From CAWEFA01 sp963851385 (GTDB lineage Bacteria > Bacteroidota > Bacteroidia > Bacteroidales > DTGW01), in NCBI GenBank assembly GCA_963851385.1, contig CAWKPE010000007.1:1-64000 (forward strand): a stretch of 64,000 nucleotides of DNA. Direction: 5' to 3'. A program made the position numbers and the translations under genes. The notes under the pieces were generated by a model. It was not told where the DNA came from and did not search any database. It worked only from the letters and a program-made list of their open reading frames with translations. Shown here piece by piece: positions 55,082 through 64,000 of this stretch (its first letter is position 1; every line of letters starts with the position of its first letter).

Positions 55082-56443
55082 TTATTCAGCTTCAGTATAA
55101 GCAATTTCTTCATGTTGAGTCAAATCCAAACCTGTAGTTTCTTCTTCAACATCAGCCCGTATACCAAATACTTTGTCAACAAATTTATAGATAATAAAAG
55201 TAAATATCAAACAATAAACAAGAACGACGCCAACAGCTAAAGCTTGTATTCCCAATTGTTTAGGATTCCCGTATAAAGCACCGCTGAATGATTTTTGTAC
55301 AAAAGGTGTGGCGAAGACACCCACCAGCAGTGAACCCAAAAAACCAGCTACACCATGAACTCCAAAAGCATCTAGGGAGTCATCATATGAGAATTTAATT
55401 TTCACAGTACCTACCATTATAAAGCAGCAAACAGCACTAATTATACTAATTATCAAGGCAGCATGCACATTGACAAAACCAGCAGTGGGTGTAATGGCAG
55501 CAAGGCCTGCAACGGCTCCAGTACAAAACCCTACCGTTGTAGGCTTTTTGTTAATTATCCAATCCAGAATTACCCAGGTTAAAGCAGCTGTTGCAGCTGC
55601 AACATGAGTCACAAGAAATGCATTTGCTGCAACTCCATCCGCAGCTAATCCGCTTCCGGCATTAAAACCAAACCATCCTACCCATAACATACCAGCACCT
55701 ATAGCTACAAAAGGAATATTGTGAGGTTGAGTAGGTATGTTTTTGTAGTACCTTCTTTTTCCTATTAAAACAGCCATAACGAGTGCAGATATACCAGCTG
55801 TTAAATGAACTACAATGCCTCCTGCAAAGTCCAGAACACCCATTTTATTCAACCAACCATCAGATGACCATATCCAATGAGCTACTGGGTTGTATATTAG
55901 TATTGCCCATAAAATACTAAACATAAGAAATCCTTTAAATTTAATTCTTTCAGCAAATGCACCTATAATTAAAGCAGGAGTGATAACTGCAAACATGCAT
56001 TGGAACATAATAAATAAAATATGCGGTATTGGATGATGTGGCATTGTAACGGTATATGGACTTGGATCATTCACCCCTATATTATTCAAGAAGGCCCATT
56101 TAAAATCACCAATATAAGGAGCCAATACACCTTTTGAAGAACCAAATGCATTACTATAACCAAAAGCAATCCACTCTACACTAATTACTGCAGTAATAAC
56201 GAAACACTGCATAATTATATTCAATACATTTTTTCTATGCACCAGTCCGCCATAAAAAAAAGCAAGTCCCGGAATCGTCATAAATAGTACCAGGGCCGTC
56301 GCAATCAGCATCCACGCCGTATTAGCGAAGCTAATTGAACTAACACTATTTTCTTGAATTAAAGTTGCTTGACCAAAAATGTTATAAAAGGGGCATAACA
56401 ATAAAATACCCATAATTAATAAAATGGACAACCTTTTTTTCAT
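55082..56443 (-). CDS. amt: Ammonium transporter Amt (first)
   Basis: Ammonium channel/transporter of 453 aa with a signal sequence (MKKRLSILLIMGILLLCPFYNIFGQ) and 11 membrane segments. The twin pore histidines are in LDFAGGIVVHLTAG (near 207-220) and DAFGVHGVAGFLGSL (near 370). The C-terminal cytoplasmic tail ends TGLDLTQHEEIAYTEAE. This end is identical, over the last 21 residues, to that of the neighbouring amt gene, indicating a duplication. The core sequences have diverged more (for example loop segments between helices). Both probably interact with PII proteins. Confidence 0.94.
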   Translation of the reverse strand: MKKRLSILLIMGILLLCPFYNIFGQATLIQENSVSSISFANTAWMLIATALVLFMTIPGLAFFYGGLVHRKNVLNIIMQCFVITAVISVEWIAFGYSNAFGSSKGVLAPYIGDFKWAFLNNIGVNDPSPYTVTMPHHPIPHILFIMFQCMFAVITPALIIGAFAERIKFKGFLMFSILWAILIYNPVAHWIWSSDGWLNKMGVLDFAGGIVVHLTAGISALVMAVLIGKRRYYKNIPTQPHNIPFVAIGAGMLWVGWFGFNAGSGLAADGVAANAFLVTHVAAATAALTWVILDWIINKKPTTVGFCTGAVAGLAAITPTAGFVNVHAALIISIISAVCCFIMVGTVKIKFSYDDSLDAFGVHGVAGFLGSLLVGVFATPFVQKSFSGALYGNPKQLGIQALAVGVVLVYCLIFTFIIYKFVDKVFGIRADVEEETTGLDLTQHEEIAYTEAE

Positions 56444-56761
56444 AGCTATTTTCTCCTAAATAATTTTTTATTTGATTATATCCTTATTTTTTTCACACAC
56501 GCAGCAAAAATAATATCTTTTTAATGAAAATTAATTATTAAATCAAATATTGTTAATAAAATGTGGTAGATTGTTACAAATTGTAAGATTCCATAATTCA
56601 TTTTTGAAATATTGAAATTATTATATCGAATTCAAAATCAATTTTGAAATCAATACAAATGAAGTTTTAAACAAGAAATAAAAAAGAATGGGAAAGCCGT
56701 TTAGCTTTCCCATTCAACATGAATGTGTGTAAAAATAATAATTGGAGAAAATGAGAGCGTT
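56444..56761. other. Intergenic region between first and second amt genes
   Basis: 318 bases, AT-rich. It holds the second amt gene's terminator (56686-56715) and presumably the promoter of the first. No gene is visible. Confidence 0.5.
56686..56715 (-). terminator. Terminator of second amt gene
   Basis: GAATGGGAAAGC and GCTTTCCCATTC are perfect complements around CGTTTA. The run of A before the stem is a T-tract on the minus strand. Confidence 0.88.
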
Positions 56762-58198
56762 TTATTCTGCTTCTGTATATGCTATTTCTTCGTGTTGAGT
56801 CAAATCAAGACCAGTAGTTTCTTCTTCTGCTGATGCTCTGACTCCAAAAATCAAATCAACTATTTTAAAGAGAATTGCTGTAATGACCACTGTATAAATA
56901 ATTGTTGCTAAAACGGCCACTACCTGTATTCCAAATTGTTTTGGGTTCCCATAAAATGCACCACTGCATGCACTTTGAACAGTTGCTGTAGCAAATAAGC
57001 CTGTAGCAAGTGCACCCCACAACCCTCCTATTCCATGAACACCAAATGCATCAAGAGCATCATCATAACCCAATTTTGGTTTAACAAGACCCACCATAAT
57101 AAAACAAAATACCGAAACCAGGATTCCTATTATGAAAGCTCCAGTCACATCTACAAATCCAGAAGCAGGAGTGATAGCAACCAACCCGGCAACAGCACCA
57201 GTACAAATACCAACAACTGTGGGTTTCTTATTGATAAACCAGTCCAATAATGCCCATGTTAATGCTGCAGCAGCTGTAGCTATATGAGTTACAAGAAATG
57301 CATTTGCTGCAAGACCGTCCGCGGCCAATCCACTTCCCGCATTGAATCCGAACCAACCAACCCATAATAATGCTGCACCGATAACTACCAATGGGATGCT
57401 ATGTGGTTGAATTGCATGCCCGTTTTGATACTTTCTTTTGCCAATCATAAGGGCTGTAATTAATGCTGCAAATCCTGCATTAATATGTACTACCGTACCC
57501 CCTGCAAAATCGAGTGCGCCTTTCTTAAACAACCATCCATCAGATGACCAAACCCAATGAGCAATAGGATTATAAACGAAAAGTGCCCATAATATTGTAA
57601 AAATCAAAAAACCGCGAAATTTAATACGTTCAGCAAATGCTCCTATAATTAAAGCAGGCGTTATAACCGCAAACATACATTGAAATAAAATAAATACTAT
57701 ATGCGGAATGGTTCCGATCGACCCACCATTAGCAGTTGGCTGGGAATGAGATATAAAATACGGACTAATATCACTTACCTTTATATTATGTAAAAATGCC
57801 CAGTCAAATCCACCTAAATAAGGCGCCAATGTGCCTTTTGAGGATCCAAATGCCATGCTATACCCGCAAATTACCCATTCGAGTGAGATTACGGCTGTTA
57901 TTATAAAACATTGCATTAAAACGTTCAAGACGTTTTTCCGGCGAACCAATCCACCGTAAAACAATGCAAGTCCGGGAATGGTCATTAATAGTACTAATAA
58001 AGTGGCCACGATCATCCAAGCAGTATCACCCGTATCTATTTTAGGAACAATATTAGAAACAGATGACTGAATTATGGAGGTTTTATTTGTATCTACAATT
58101 ACAGGTTTAACAGATTCCTGCGCAAACAGACCGGTTGTTAATAGGCAAATAAATAACAACAATATAATAGTAAATAATTTATATAAATATGTTTTCAT
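56762..58198 (-). CDS. amt: Ammonium transporter Amt (second)
   Basis: 478 aa Amt protein with a signal peptide ending near GLFAQ and an N-terminal Ser/Thr-rich periplasmic stretch. Pore-His motifs are LDFAGGTVVHINAG and DAFGVHGIGGLWGAL. The tail TGLDLTQHEEIAYTEAE is identical to that of the first amt. It follows a glnK gene by 42 bp in the same direction, so glnK and amt form the classical glnK-amtB operon. Amt retains the conserved C-terminal region needed for PII control. Confidence 0.94.
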   Translation of the reverse strand: MKTYLYKLFTIILLLFICLLTTGLFAQESVKPVIVDTNKTSIIQSSVSNIVPKIDTGDTAWMIVATLLVLLMTIPGLALFYGGLVRRKNVLNVLMQCFIITAVISLEWVICGYSMAFGSSKGTLAPYLGGFDWAFLHNIKVSDISPYFISHSQPTANGGSIGTIPHIVFILFQCMFAVITPALIIGAFAERIKFRGFLIFTILWALFVYNPIAHWVWSSDGWLFKKGALDFAGGTVVHINAGFAALITALMIGKRKYQNGHAIQPHSIPLVVIGAALLWVGWFGFNAGSGLAADGLAANAFLVTHIATAAAALTWALLDWFINKKPTVVGICTGAVAGLVAITPASGFVDVTGAFIIGILVSVFCFIMVGLVKPKLGYDDALDAFGVHGIGGLWGALATGLFATATVQSACSGAFYGNPKQFGIQVVAVLATIIYTVVITAILFKIVDLIFGVRASAEEETTGLDLTQHEEIAYTEAE

Positions 58199-58240
58199 AT
58201 GATTTCAATTTTAGTTAAATCCGATATTAAAATAAATTGA

Positions 58241-58594
58241 TTATTCTTCACCTTTAATATATAAGGCTTCCGGACCCTGCTCTGCATTCCTTATTCTGTA
58301 GACTTCTTCAATATTTGATATAAATATTTTTCCGTCTCCCATATCGCCTGTTCTTGCAGCTTTAACTATAGCGTTTATAGTTTTATCGGCATTTTGGTCA
58401 CGAACAACTATTGAAAGCATCGTACGTTGAATTTTGCTGGTGTCATAAGATTTACCTCTGAAAATTATTTTTTCTGTCTGTTTTCCCACGCCTGTGGCGT
58501 CCCAATAGGTAAAAAAGTCAATGTCGACAGTATGCAACGCAGTTTTTACGTCTTCGAACTTTGACTTACGGATAATTGCTTCAATTTTTTTCAT
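58241..58594 (-). CDS. glnK: PII signal-transduction protein (second paralogue)
   Basis: 117 aa PII, start MKKIEAIIRKSKFEDVK. The T-loop GVGKQTEKIIFRGKSYD keeps the Tyr equivalent to Tyr51 (Tyr50). The C-terminal signature is TGDMGDGKIFI. It precedes the second amt gene in an operon, so it likely gates that channel. It differs from the first paralogue at many positions of the T-loop, which usually sets partner specificity. Confidence 0.94.
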   Translation of the reverse strand: MKKIEAIIRKSKFEDVKTALHTVDIDFFTYWDATGVGKQTEKIIFRGKSYDTSKIQRTMLSIVVRDQNADKTINAIVKAARTGDMGDGKIFISNIEEVYRIRNAEQGPEALYIKGEE

Positions 58595-58977
58595 ACCCTG
58601 TTATTTAATAATTATAATTAAAAAATCTATCTATATTTTATGAAAGCAAAAATATATATTTTTATTTTAATACCCTCTTTTTATTATTTATTTTGTTCAA
58701 TTATAGTTTTTATTAATTTATTATTATGTTTTTATTGGGGGTTATAATACTTTTTTATACTTTTATTTTATTATACTCCTATTTTTTGCTGAAATCATAA
58801 TTGTTTTGTACATTGACTTATAAATAGTTATGAAAAATCATATTAATGTTTCATATTGAAATTATTTTACCTAATATAGTTTCAAATTATATTATAAACA
58901 TCAAATAAAGATAAATTTTATAAGTTATCCTTATTTGCCTGACGAACTAAAAACAATATAAAATAGGTTTATTGTTA
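58595..58977. other. Intergenic region between glnK (second) and permease gene
   Basis: 383 very T-rich bases upstream of the second glnK. It probably carries its promoter and the end of the permease transcript. No repeats or genes are seen. A poly-T-rich stretch near 58670-58790 is the only notable composition. Confidence 0.45.
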
Positions 58978-60366
58978 TTATTTTTTATCACCGGTTTTTG
59001 GAAAAAGCAGATCGGTCTGGTTTATCAATTTGTGTGCCTGAAGATCAGTCAGGACTGAAGTAGTCAAAGTTATTTTGTGGTTATCAGGCTTCCAGCCTGC
59101 TATCTGCAGCATTACAAAAAAGCCGACCACATAAGCAACCCACACATGCCAACCTTTTTTGACATAATTCACTACAGATTTAGTTTCGGTATACATATTG
59201 GACAATGCTACTCCTGCAGAAGATCCAAACCAAATCATAGAACCGCCGAAACCAACCGTAAATGCAAGTATTCCCCAATCATAACCACCCTGGACAAGGC
59301 ACAATTTTGTAAGTGGAATATTATCAAAGACTGCCGAGACGAATCCCAGCGAAAATGAAGATTGCCAGGTAGCTTTAGGTAATTCTTCAACAGGCATTAA
59401 TGAGGCACATGCAACCATTGCCAAAAGAAAAATAGTTCCGGGAATAGCAGAGACAAGTATTTTCCAGTTTGTTTTGCAAAAAATCGCACCAATAAAAATT
59501 GCAATCCAAACCCCTAATGCCGGAAAATTGAGCAACCAGTTGGTAATAATAGCTCCTGCAAGAATAAAAATTACGATAAGAATCCTTCCAAAATCAACTT
59601 TGACCCCAACGGATGCATCTTTTTGAATCCTTTGGTATTTGTCCTGTTGAACAGACGCAGCAATTCCGAAAATAAAAATGGCGACAACTGATGCAATAAA
59701 AGCCCTCAGGATATGTAATGGGGCTACACCGTCTATCCACATGAGCGTAGTAGTAGTATCTCCTACTACACTACCTGCACCGCCTGCATTACTTGCGGCA
59801 ACGATAGCAGTAAGATAACCGATATGAACTTTACCTTTGAAAACAACCATTGCTATAGCACCGCCTATCATAGCAGCTGCTATATTATCAAGGAAAGATG
59901 AAATTATCATGATTGCAAAAAGCAGGATAAATCCTCCCTTCCAGTCATTTGGAAGATAATCCGGCAATACTTCGGGAATCTTTGATTCTTCGAAATGCTT
60001 GGCAAGAAGGGAGAAACCAAAAAGAAGACCGGCCAGATTTAATAATGACTCCCACTCTCCATGTTTCGCCGGACTTCCAATTATATGCGTAATCAAAGAA
60101 AAATCGGGCAGGTAAAATATCTTAAAAAGTATTGTCACAGCCAATCCAATCAATGCAATGTGCATTGAATACCTGCTGAAAATTGCAACTCCAACCAGCA
60201 CCATTGCAAAAAACACAAATTCAAATCTTATTCCAATAAATGAAGGAATGCTTCTAAAATCTGCAGCATTTAGCTGCATTGGAAGAAATATTGCAATTAT
60301 CAAAAGTGCTGTTCTGAAGAACAACCCCCACGTCTTTTTTTGATTAATATTTATATTTAGGTTCAT
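58978..60366 (-). CDS. NhaD/ArsB-type ion permease
   Basis: 462 aa membrane protein of the ion transporter superfamily, with about 11-12 hydrophobic segments. Two re-entrant loop-like repeats occur: SSFLDNIAAAMIGGAIAM near 155-172 and VSAVFDNIPLTKL near 340-352. They carry the D-N pair seen in NhaD and ArsB-type antiporters. ASNAGGAGSVVGDTTTTLMW is the substrate-site-like segment. It probably exchanges Na+ and H+, but anion transport is possible. It stands among ammonium genes, suggesting that ion or pH balance is co-managed with ammonium uptake. The amt and glnK genes on either side are co-directional. Confidence 0.8.
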   Translation of the reverse strand: MNLNININQKKTWGLFFRTALLIIAIFLPMQLNAADFRSIPSFIGIRFEFVFFAMVLVGVAIFSRYSMHIALIGLAVTILFKIFYLPDFSLITHIIGSPAKHGEWESLLNLAGLLFGFSLLAKHFEESKIPEVLPDYLPNDWKGGFILLFAIMIISSFLDNIAAAMIGGAIAMVVFKGKVHIGYLTAIVAASNAGGAGSVVGDTTTTLMWIDGVAPLHILRAFIASVVAIFIFGIAASVQQDKYQRIQKDASVGVKVDFGRILIVIFILAGAIITNWLLNFPALGVWIAIFIGAIFCKTNWKILVSAIPGTIFLLAMVACASLMPVEELPKATWQSSFSLGFVSAVFDNIPLTKLCLVQGGYDWGILAFTVGFGGSMIWFGSSAGVALSNMYTETKSVVNYVKKGWHVWVAYVVGFFVMLQIAGWKPDNHKITLTTSVLTDLQAHKLINQTDLLFPKTGDKK

Positions 60367-60508
60367 TACTTAATTTTAAAAAACAAGGTAACAGTTGAAG
60401 CCACTTATCCGCAAGTCTTTTTCTGTTACCCTGTTAAACAACTTTTGCGTAAAAAAGAGGAGTTGTTTTTTTGAACTTAATTTAACTAACTAACATACAC
60501 TAAGAAAT

Positions 60509-62062
60509 TTATATTGAAAGTGGGGTTTCAGAACCTTTATCCAATTTAATACCTGCATATCCATCAGCTCCCATTTCAGGTACATCAAGACCTTCCATTT
60601 CAGCTTTTGCAGAAACTCTGTTGCCTATTGTAATATCAATGAGTTTAAATACAATGTATGAAATTAAGCCTACATAAATTAAGTTAGTTAATACACCAAT
60701 ACATTCAGCAAAAAATTGACCAGTATCTCCATAAAATAAACCTTTCACTGTCCCTGCTACGCCATTCCAACCATCTCCGTATGTGCCATCGGCAAATAAT
60801 CCAAGTGCTAAAACACCCCATGCACCGTTCACACCATGAACTGAAATTGCACCAACGGGATCGTCAATCTTTGCTTTTCTTTCAAAGAAGAATGAAGATT
60901 CTACTACAAGTATACCAGCGATCAAACCGATAATTGCAGCACTGGTAACATTTACAAAAGCACAAGGCGCAGTAATTGCAACTAAACCAGCTAACATTCC
61001 ATTACACATCATACTTACGTCTGGTTTTTTGGTTTTGAACCACCACATGTAAAGCATTGCAGCAGCAGCGCCAGTTGCAGAAGCAATCATAGTATTGACA
61101 GCGACTACAGCTATTCTTAAGTCGGTACCAGCTAATGTTGAACCGGGGTTAAAACCGAACCAACCAAAAGCCAGGATGAATGTACCAATTACAGCCATAG
61201 GTATACTATGAGCAGGAATAGCATTTGGTTTGCCATTTTTGTTATATTTACCAATTCGTGGTCCCAGAATCCAAGCACCTACTAAAGCAATTACACCACC
61301 AGTCATATGCACCACCGAAGAGCCGGCAAAATCCGAATGCCCATGTCCAAGATGGAAATTTGTACCTAATTGTGTCAACCAACCACCGCCCCATACCCAG
61401 TTTCCGTAAACAGGGTAAATAATTGTACCTACGGCGATTCCATATAAAACAAATGCAGAATATTTCCATCTTTCAGCCATGGCTCCTGTAGGAATGGTGG
61501 CTGTTGTATCCATAAATACCATTTGGAAGAGGAACAATGCAAATACTGCAACATCATAAGTACCGCTCAGGAAAAAGCCCTTACCTCCAAATATTCCGAA
61601 TGCATGTCCAAATAAATGAACAGTAACTTCGTGGCTAAGGCCATCAAATCCACCCATGGTTCCTATAGCGCCAAGGCCTCCAAACATAACTGCAAAACCG
61701 CATATCCAGAAGCCGAGCATACCCAGAGGGTATATCATTAAGTTCATAGCCATTGTATGGGCAACGTTTTTTGCCCGGGTTAAACCAGTTTCAACCATTG
61801 CAAATCCGGCCTGCATGAACATTACCAAAAAGCCTGTAATTAATGTCCACATGATATTGATTGCTATTTTGTTATGACCTGCCTGGTTGGCTACATCAGT
61901 AATTGTCGTTTCTCCGGGTTTAGCCTGAACTATTTCAGAAGCGTTGCCCGTATTAGTTCCACTTGGATCAGGCTTTCTCTCACCGTATGTATAAGTACTA
62001 AATATTGAAGTGCACACAAATGCGACGATGAGGCACATCATTAAAATATATATCTTTTTCAT
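60509..62062 (-). CDS. amt: Ammonium transporter Amt (third, divergent)
   Basis: About 517 aa from the ATG at 62062 (an ATG at 62086 would add eight residues). A signal peptide is followed by a Thr/Gln-rich region. The pore-His motifs are SSVVHMTGG (in SDFAGSSVVHMTGG) and GAISVHGVNGAWGVL. It differs strongly from the other two, and its tail lacks their common end and finishes KLDKGSETPLSI. It follows the third glnK by 36 bp, so the two form an operon. The divergence suggests a different affinity or PII partner. Confidence 0.92.
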   Translation of the reverse strand: MKKIYILMMCLIVAFVCTSIFSTYTYGERKPDPSGTNTGNASEIVQAKPGETTITDVANQAGHNKIAINIMWTLITGFLVMFMQAGFAMVETGLTRAKNVAHTMAMNLMIYPLGMLGFWICGFAVMFGGLGAIGTMGGFDGLSHEVTVHLFGHAFGIFGGKGFFLSGTYDVAVFALFLFQMVFMDTTATIPTGAMAERWKYSAFVLYGIAVGTIIYPVYGNWVWGGGWLTQLGTNFHLGHGHSDFAGSSVVHMTGGVIALVGAWILGPRIGKYNKNGKPNAIPAHSIPMAVIGTFILAFGWFGFNPGSTLAGTDLRIAVVAVNTMIASATGAAAAMLYMWWFKTKKPDVSMMCNGMLAGLVAITAPCAFVNVTSAAIIGLIAGILVVESSFFFERKAKIDDPVGAISVHGVNGAWGVLALGLFADGTYGDGWNGVAGTVKGLFYGDTGQFFAECIGVLTNLIYVGLISYIVFKLIDITIGNRVSAKAEMEGLDVPEMGADGYAGIKLDKGSETPLSI

Positions 62063-62098
62063 AATCTTATTTTTTTTGGTTAACAATCCTAAAATAAT

Positions 62099-62458
62099 TT
62101 ACTTTTCATCTTCTCCTTTTAAGGTTTCATCGCCACTTTGCTTTGTTCTTATTTTCCAGGCTTCCTCCACAGGTGTGACAAAGATTCTGCCGTCTCCAAC
62201 TTCACCGGTATAAGCTACTTTAAGTAAACAATCAACTGTTTTTCTCACATTTTGATCGCGAACCACAATTTCGAGTAATCTTCGCGGAATCCAACCTGTA
62301 TCGAGTACTGTACCACGGTACATTTGTTGTTCTTTTTTCTTTTCATTACCTACACCGGTAGTGTCCGAATAAGTGAAAAAATCAATATCTATTTCATGCA
62401 GAGCTTGCTTGACTTCTTCGAACTTAGAAGTTCTAATAATTGCTTCAATTTTTTTCAT
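62099..62458 (-). CDS. glnK: PII signal-transduction protein (third paralogue, altered T-loop)
   Basis: 119 aa PII with the fold and signature intact (TGEVGDGRIFV). The T-loop is longer by two residues (GVGNEKKKEQQMYRGTVLD), and the position of the modifiable Tyr is Leu52. It therefore cannot be uridylylated there. It is the first of a glnK-amt pair and likely binds the divergent third Amt. The Lys-rich insertion near residues 40-42 is unusual. Confidence 0.93.
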   Translation of the reverse strand: MKKIEAIIRTSKFEEVKQALHEIDIDFFTYSDTTGVGNEKKKEQQMYRGTVLDTGWIPRRLLEIVVRDQNVRKTVDCLLKVAYTGEVGDGRIFVTPVEEAWKIRTKQSGDETLKGEDEK

Positions 62459-62528
62459 AATGAATTATATTTAGTGTAAAATTTTTATTGTTCTTAACAA
62501 CATATTATATGAAGCTTGGACTTACCTT

Positions 62529-63305
62529 CTAGAAGTTTATATCCAATTGCGTTGTAAAACTGGTAGCGTTATAATCAGTCGAATTATATACTACTTTTTT
62601 ATTGTTCCAAATATCATATCCAAAAATTACAGATATATTTTTCGAAAAAGACCATGAGAAACCAAAGCTTGTACCTCCTAAAAAGCTTCGACCTCCTTGA
62701 TAATCAACTGCAACCCAGAGTTTGTCGGATATTTCAGTTAATGCCCTGTCCCATGACAATAAAAGTCCACTATTTGCTTTATTGCCATTTTCATCTAAAA
62801 GGATTTTTTTATTTCCAGTATAATATCCAACGGATATTCGACCAATCATTGGAAGAGTCTTGGCAATAATACCATACATAATATTGTAATCCGTCAAATC
62901 TTTTTTTAGTCCGACATTAAAGACACCTACAGCAATTGCCGGCATATATTTAAATAAAGAGTCTTCGGGTGTGGCAATTTTAGCATTAAAATAAAATGGA
63001 TAATTATCGTAAATATTATCACCCATTGATAAAAAGTCAGCCCCAATTTCGCCTTGTAGATTGTTAAAAGGTAAAAAACCTGCTGTTAAACCCATGTCAT
63101 ACATACCAGCACCACGGACACCATTGATTAATTCAGTTCTTGTGTAATTATCAATACCCAGGTGAAAAGTTTTAAAACCCTGGACGTCCTTTGAAGGGAT
63201 CCAAATTTGTGTTGACGGTGTTGCTTTTAGCGAATTAACCGTTAACGTCATACCAATTGCCGCCACTATGGCACCTATTGATAAGATTTTTGTAGATGCT
63301 TTCAT
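62529..63305 (-). CDS. Putative small beta-barrel outer-membrane protein
   Basis: 258 aa with a signal peptide (MKASTKILSIGAIVAAIGMTLTVNSLKA) and a body of alternating strands. It ends in Phe (FTTQLDINF), the outer-membrane barrel signature. Repeated aromatic motifs such as GIIAKTLPMIGRISVGYYTGNK and FGFSWSFSKNISVIFGYDIW fit an OMP fold. It has no recognised family. It is 70 bp upstream of the third glnK and co-directional, so it may supply outer-membrane passage for ammonium or be co-regulated with it. Confidence 0.7.
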   Translation of the reverse strand: MKASTKILSIGAIVAAIGMTLTVNSLKATPSTQIWIPSKDVQGFKTFHLGIDNYTRTELINGVRGAGMYDMGLTAGFLPFNNLQGEIGADFLSMGDNIYDNYPFYFNAKIATPEDSLFKYMPAIAVGVFNVGLKKDLTDYNIMYGIIAKTLPMIGRISVGYYTGNKKILLDENGNKANSGLLLSWDRALTEISDKLWVAVDYQGGRSFLGGTSFGFSWSFSKNISVIFGYDIWNNKKVVYNSTDYNATSFTTQLDINF

Positions 63306-63786
63306 AATCTCCGTTTTTAATTAAAAAATAATTTATCGCATAATTTTGATACAAATATACTTTTTATTTTTTATTACCCCCCTTTTTTTATATTTATATT
63401 TTATTTTTTATAGCTTTTAATGTTTCTTTTTTATTTTTTTTAAGGTTTAAATTTTTATTTTATATGTTTTTACAATCATACCCCTTGTTTATAATTTTTT
63501 TAATCTCTGAATTACAATTAGTTGCTATATTGTAGTATTATATTTCATTTTAAAACTTATTTATCATTTTATGTTTCATTTCATAACTTTTATATCATTT
63601 TTTAATACATTTAGTAATTTGAAACACGGAATTAACAAAGCCTCCTTTTATTAATCGGTTTAATCATGTAATTAATTTTACTTATTGTTGCTTTCTTTAT
63701 TTGAAATATGTTAAGAGTTTAGGGATACCTTAATATATTAAGCTGCATTTTATATCTTTGATACTTATAAACTAAAATGATATAAG
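63306..63786. other. Long AT-rich intergenic region with a candidate promoter
   Basis: 481 bases between divergent genes, very T-rich. A TATCTTTG box at 63753-63760 lies 26 bases before the next gene's ATG and fits the -7 consensus. No gene, repeat or CRISPR is seen. Confidence 0.5.
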
Positions 63787-64000
63787 ATGAAAAATTTACT
63801 CATACTTATTCTGGTAGGCATTTTTTTTATTACCTGTACAAAACACACTGAAACCGGAAGAACTTTAATTATGGAAAAAACAACAAATTGTACAATTGAC
63901 AGCTTGATTAGTAAAAATGGGAAAACTCATCTTTCTTTAATTGAAAAAGGAGTAAAGCAAGCTGCAAGCCTTTGGACAAAAGAGGACGGCTCTGTAGCAG
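63787..64000 (+). CDS. Lipoprotein, truncated by the window end
   Basis: Only the first 71 codons are in the window. The N-terminus MKNLLILILVGIFFITCTKHTETG is a lipoprotein signal with Cys17, so the product is anchored to an envelope membrane. The following residues (MEKTTNCTIDSLISKNGKTHL) give no family match by eye. Confidence 0.65.
   Translation, partial: MKNLLILILVGIFFITCTKHTETGRTLIMEKTTNCTIDSLISKNGKTHLSLIEKGVKQAASLWTKEDGSVA

Noticed and set aside
60385..60475. Hairpins AAGGTAACAG/CTGTTACC and AACAACT/AGTTGTT upstream of the permease gene
   Set aside because: Terminator-like only on the plus strand, where no gene ends; could be leader structure but not strong enough to call.
1..64000. 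CRISPR array, rRNA, prophage or integron
   Set aside because: I saw no regularly spaced direct repeats, no rRNA sequence, and no phage structural or integrase genes.

Overview
The window is an AT-rich chromosomal segment of a member of the Bacteroidota (probably Bacteroidales-like; I do not name a species). Evidence for this is a SusC/SusD pair, a Bacteroidota-type serine palmitoyltransferase, a PUR-alpha/DUF3276 protein, an archaeal/eukaryotic-type ProS, the long Bacteroidota form of NusB, YbbR-CoaE-YajC neighbours, and TAnnTTTG-like promoter boxes. The gene content suggests an anaerobe or facultative anaerobe that handles H2 and probably CO, degrades beta-mannan oligosaccharides and invests heavily in ammonium uptake.

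Layout. 0.3-9.7 kb is a redox/gas region: a RibF-like FAD synthetase whose riboflavin kinase half is degenerate; a group 3d NAD-linked [NiFe]-hydrogenase (hoxF, hoxU, hoxY, hoxH), interrupted between hoxU and hoxY by two repeat elements; then an H-NOX haem sensor followed 41 bp later by a shortened Ni,Fe carbon monoxide dehydrogenase that keeps the recognisable cluster ligands. The H-NOX/CODH pair is the most interesting system I see. 9.4-19.3 kb holds small unknown proteins, serine palmitoyltransferase, ProS, and the selU-selD operon for selenouridine tRNA. 19.5-20.9 kb has a frameshifted DUF1848 gene and two tRNA-Leu genes. 21.0-30.1 kb is a mannan-oligosaccharide locus: mannosylglucose phosphorylase (GH130), cellobiose/mannobiose 2-epimerase, SusC (frameshifted), SusD and an MFS sugar transporter. 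30.1-39.6 kb has a lone IS200-like transposase gene, an APH-RapZ fusion, truA, a chemoreceptor, and a YfiR/TonB-receptor pair. 40.0-44.5 kb links a TPR protein, phosphosulfolactate synthase and aroE, with cysC-cysD convergent to them. 44.7-54.3 kb is housekeeping (coaE, ybbR, yajC, nusB, PUR protein, exonuclease/GIY-YIG, nucleotidyltransferase, trpB2). 54.4-63.3 kb is an ammonium island with three Amt transporters, three PII proteins, an NhaD/ArsB-type permease and a small outer-membrane protein.

Mobile and repeated DNA. Two copies of one short element end in matching inverted repeats and are each flanked by an exact 10-bp direct repeat, which shows insertion of a MITE-like element. A second palindromic family occurs twice in opposite orientation, and there is a nested palindrome near 11.2 kb. 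Three genes (DUF1848, susC, nusB) carry frameshifts. Two are single extra bases in homopolymers and could be sequencing or assembly errors. nusB has about five indels within roughly 350 bases and needs checking against raw reads.
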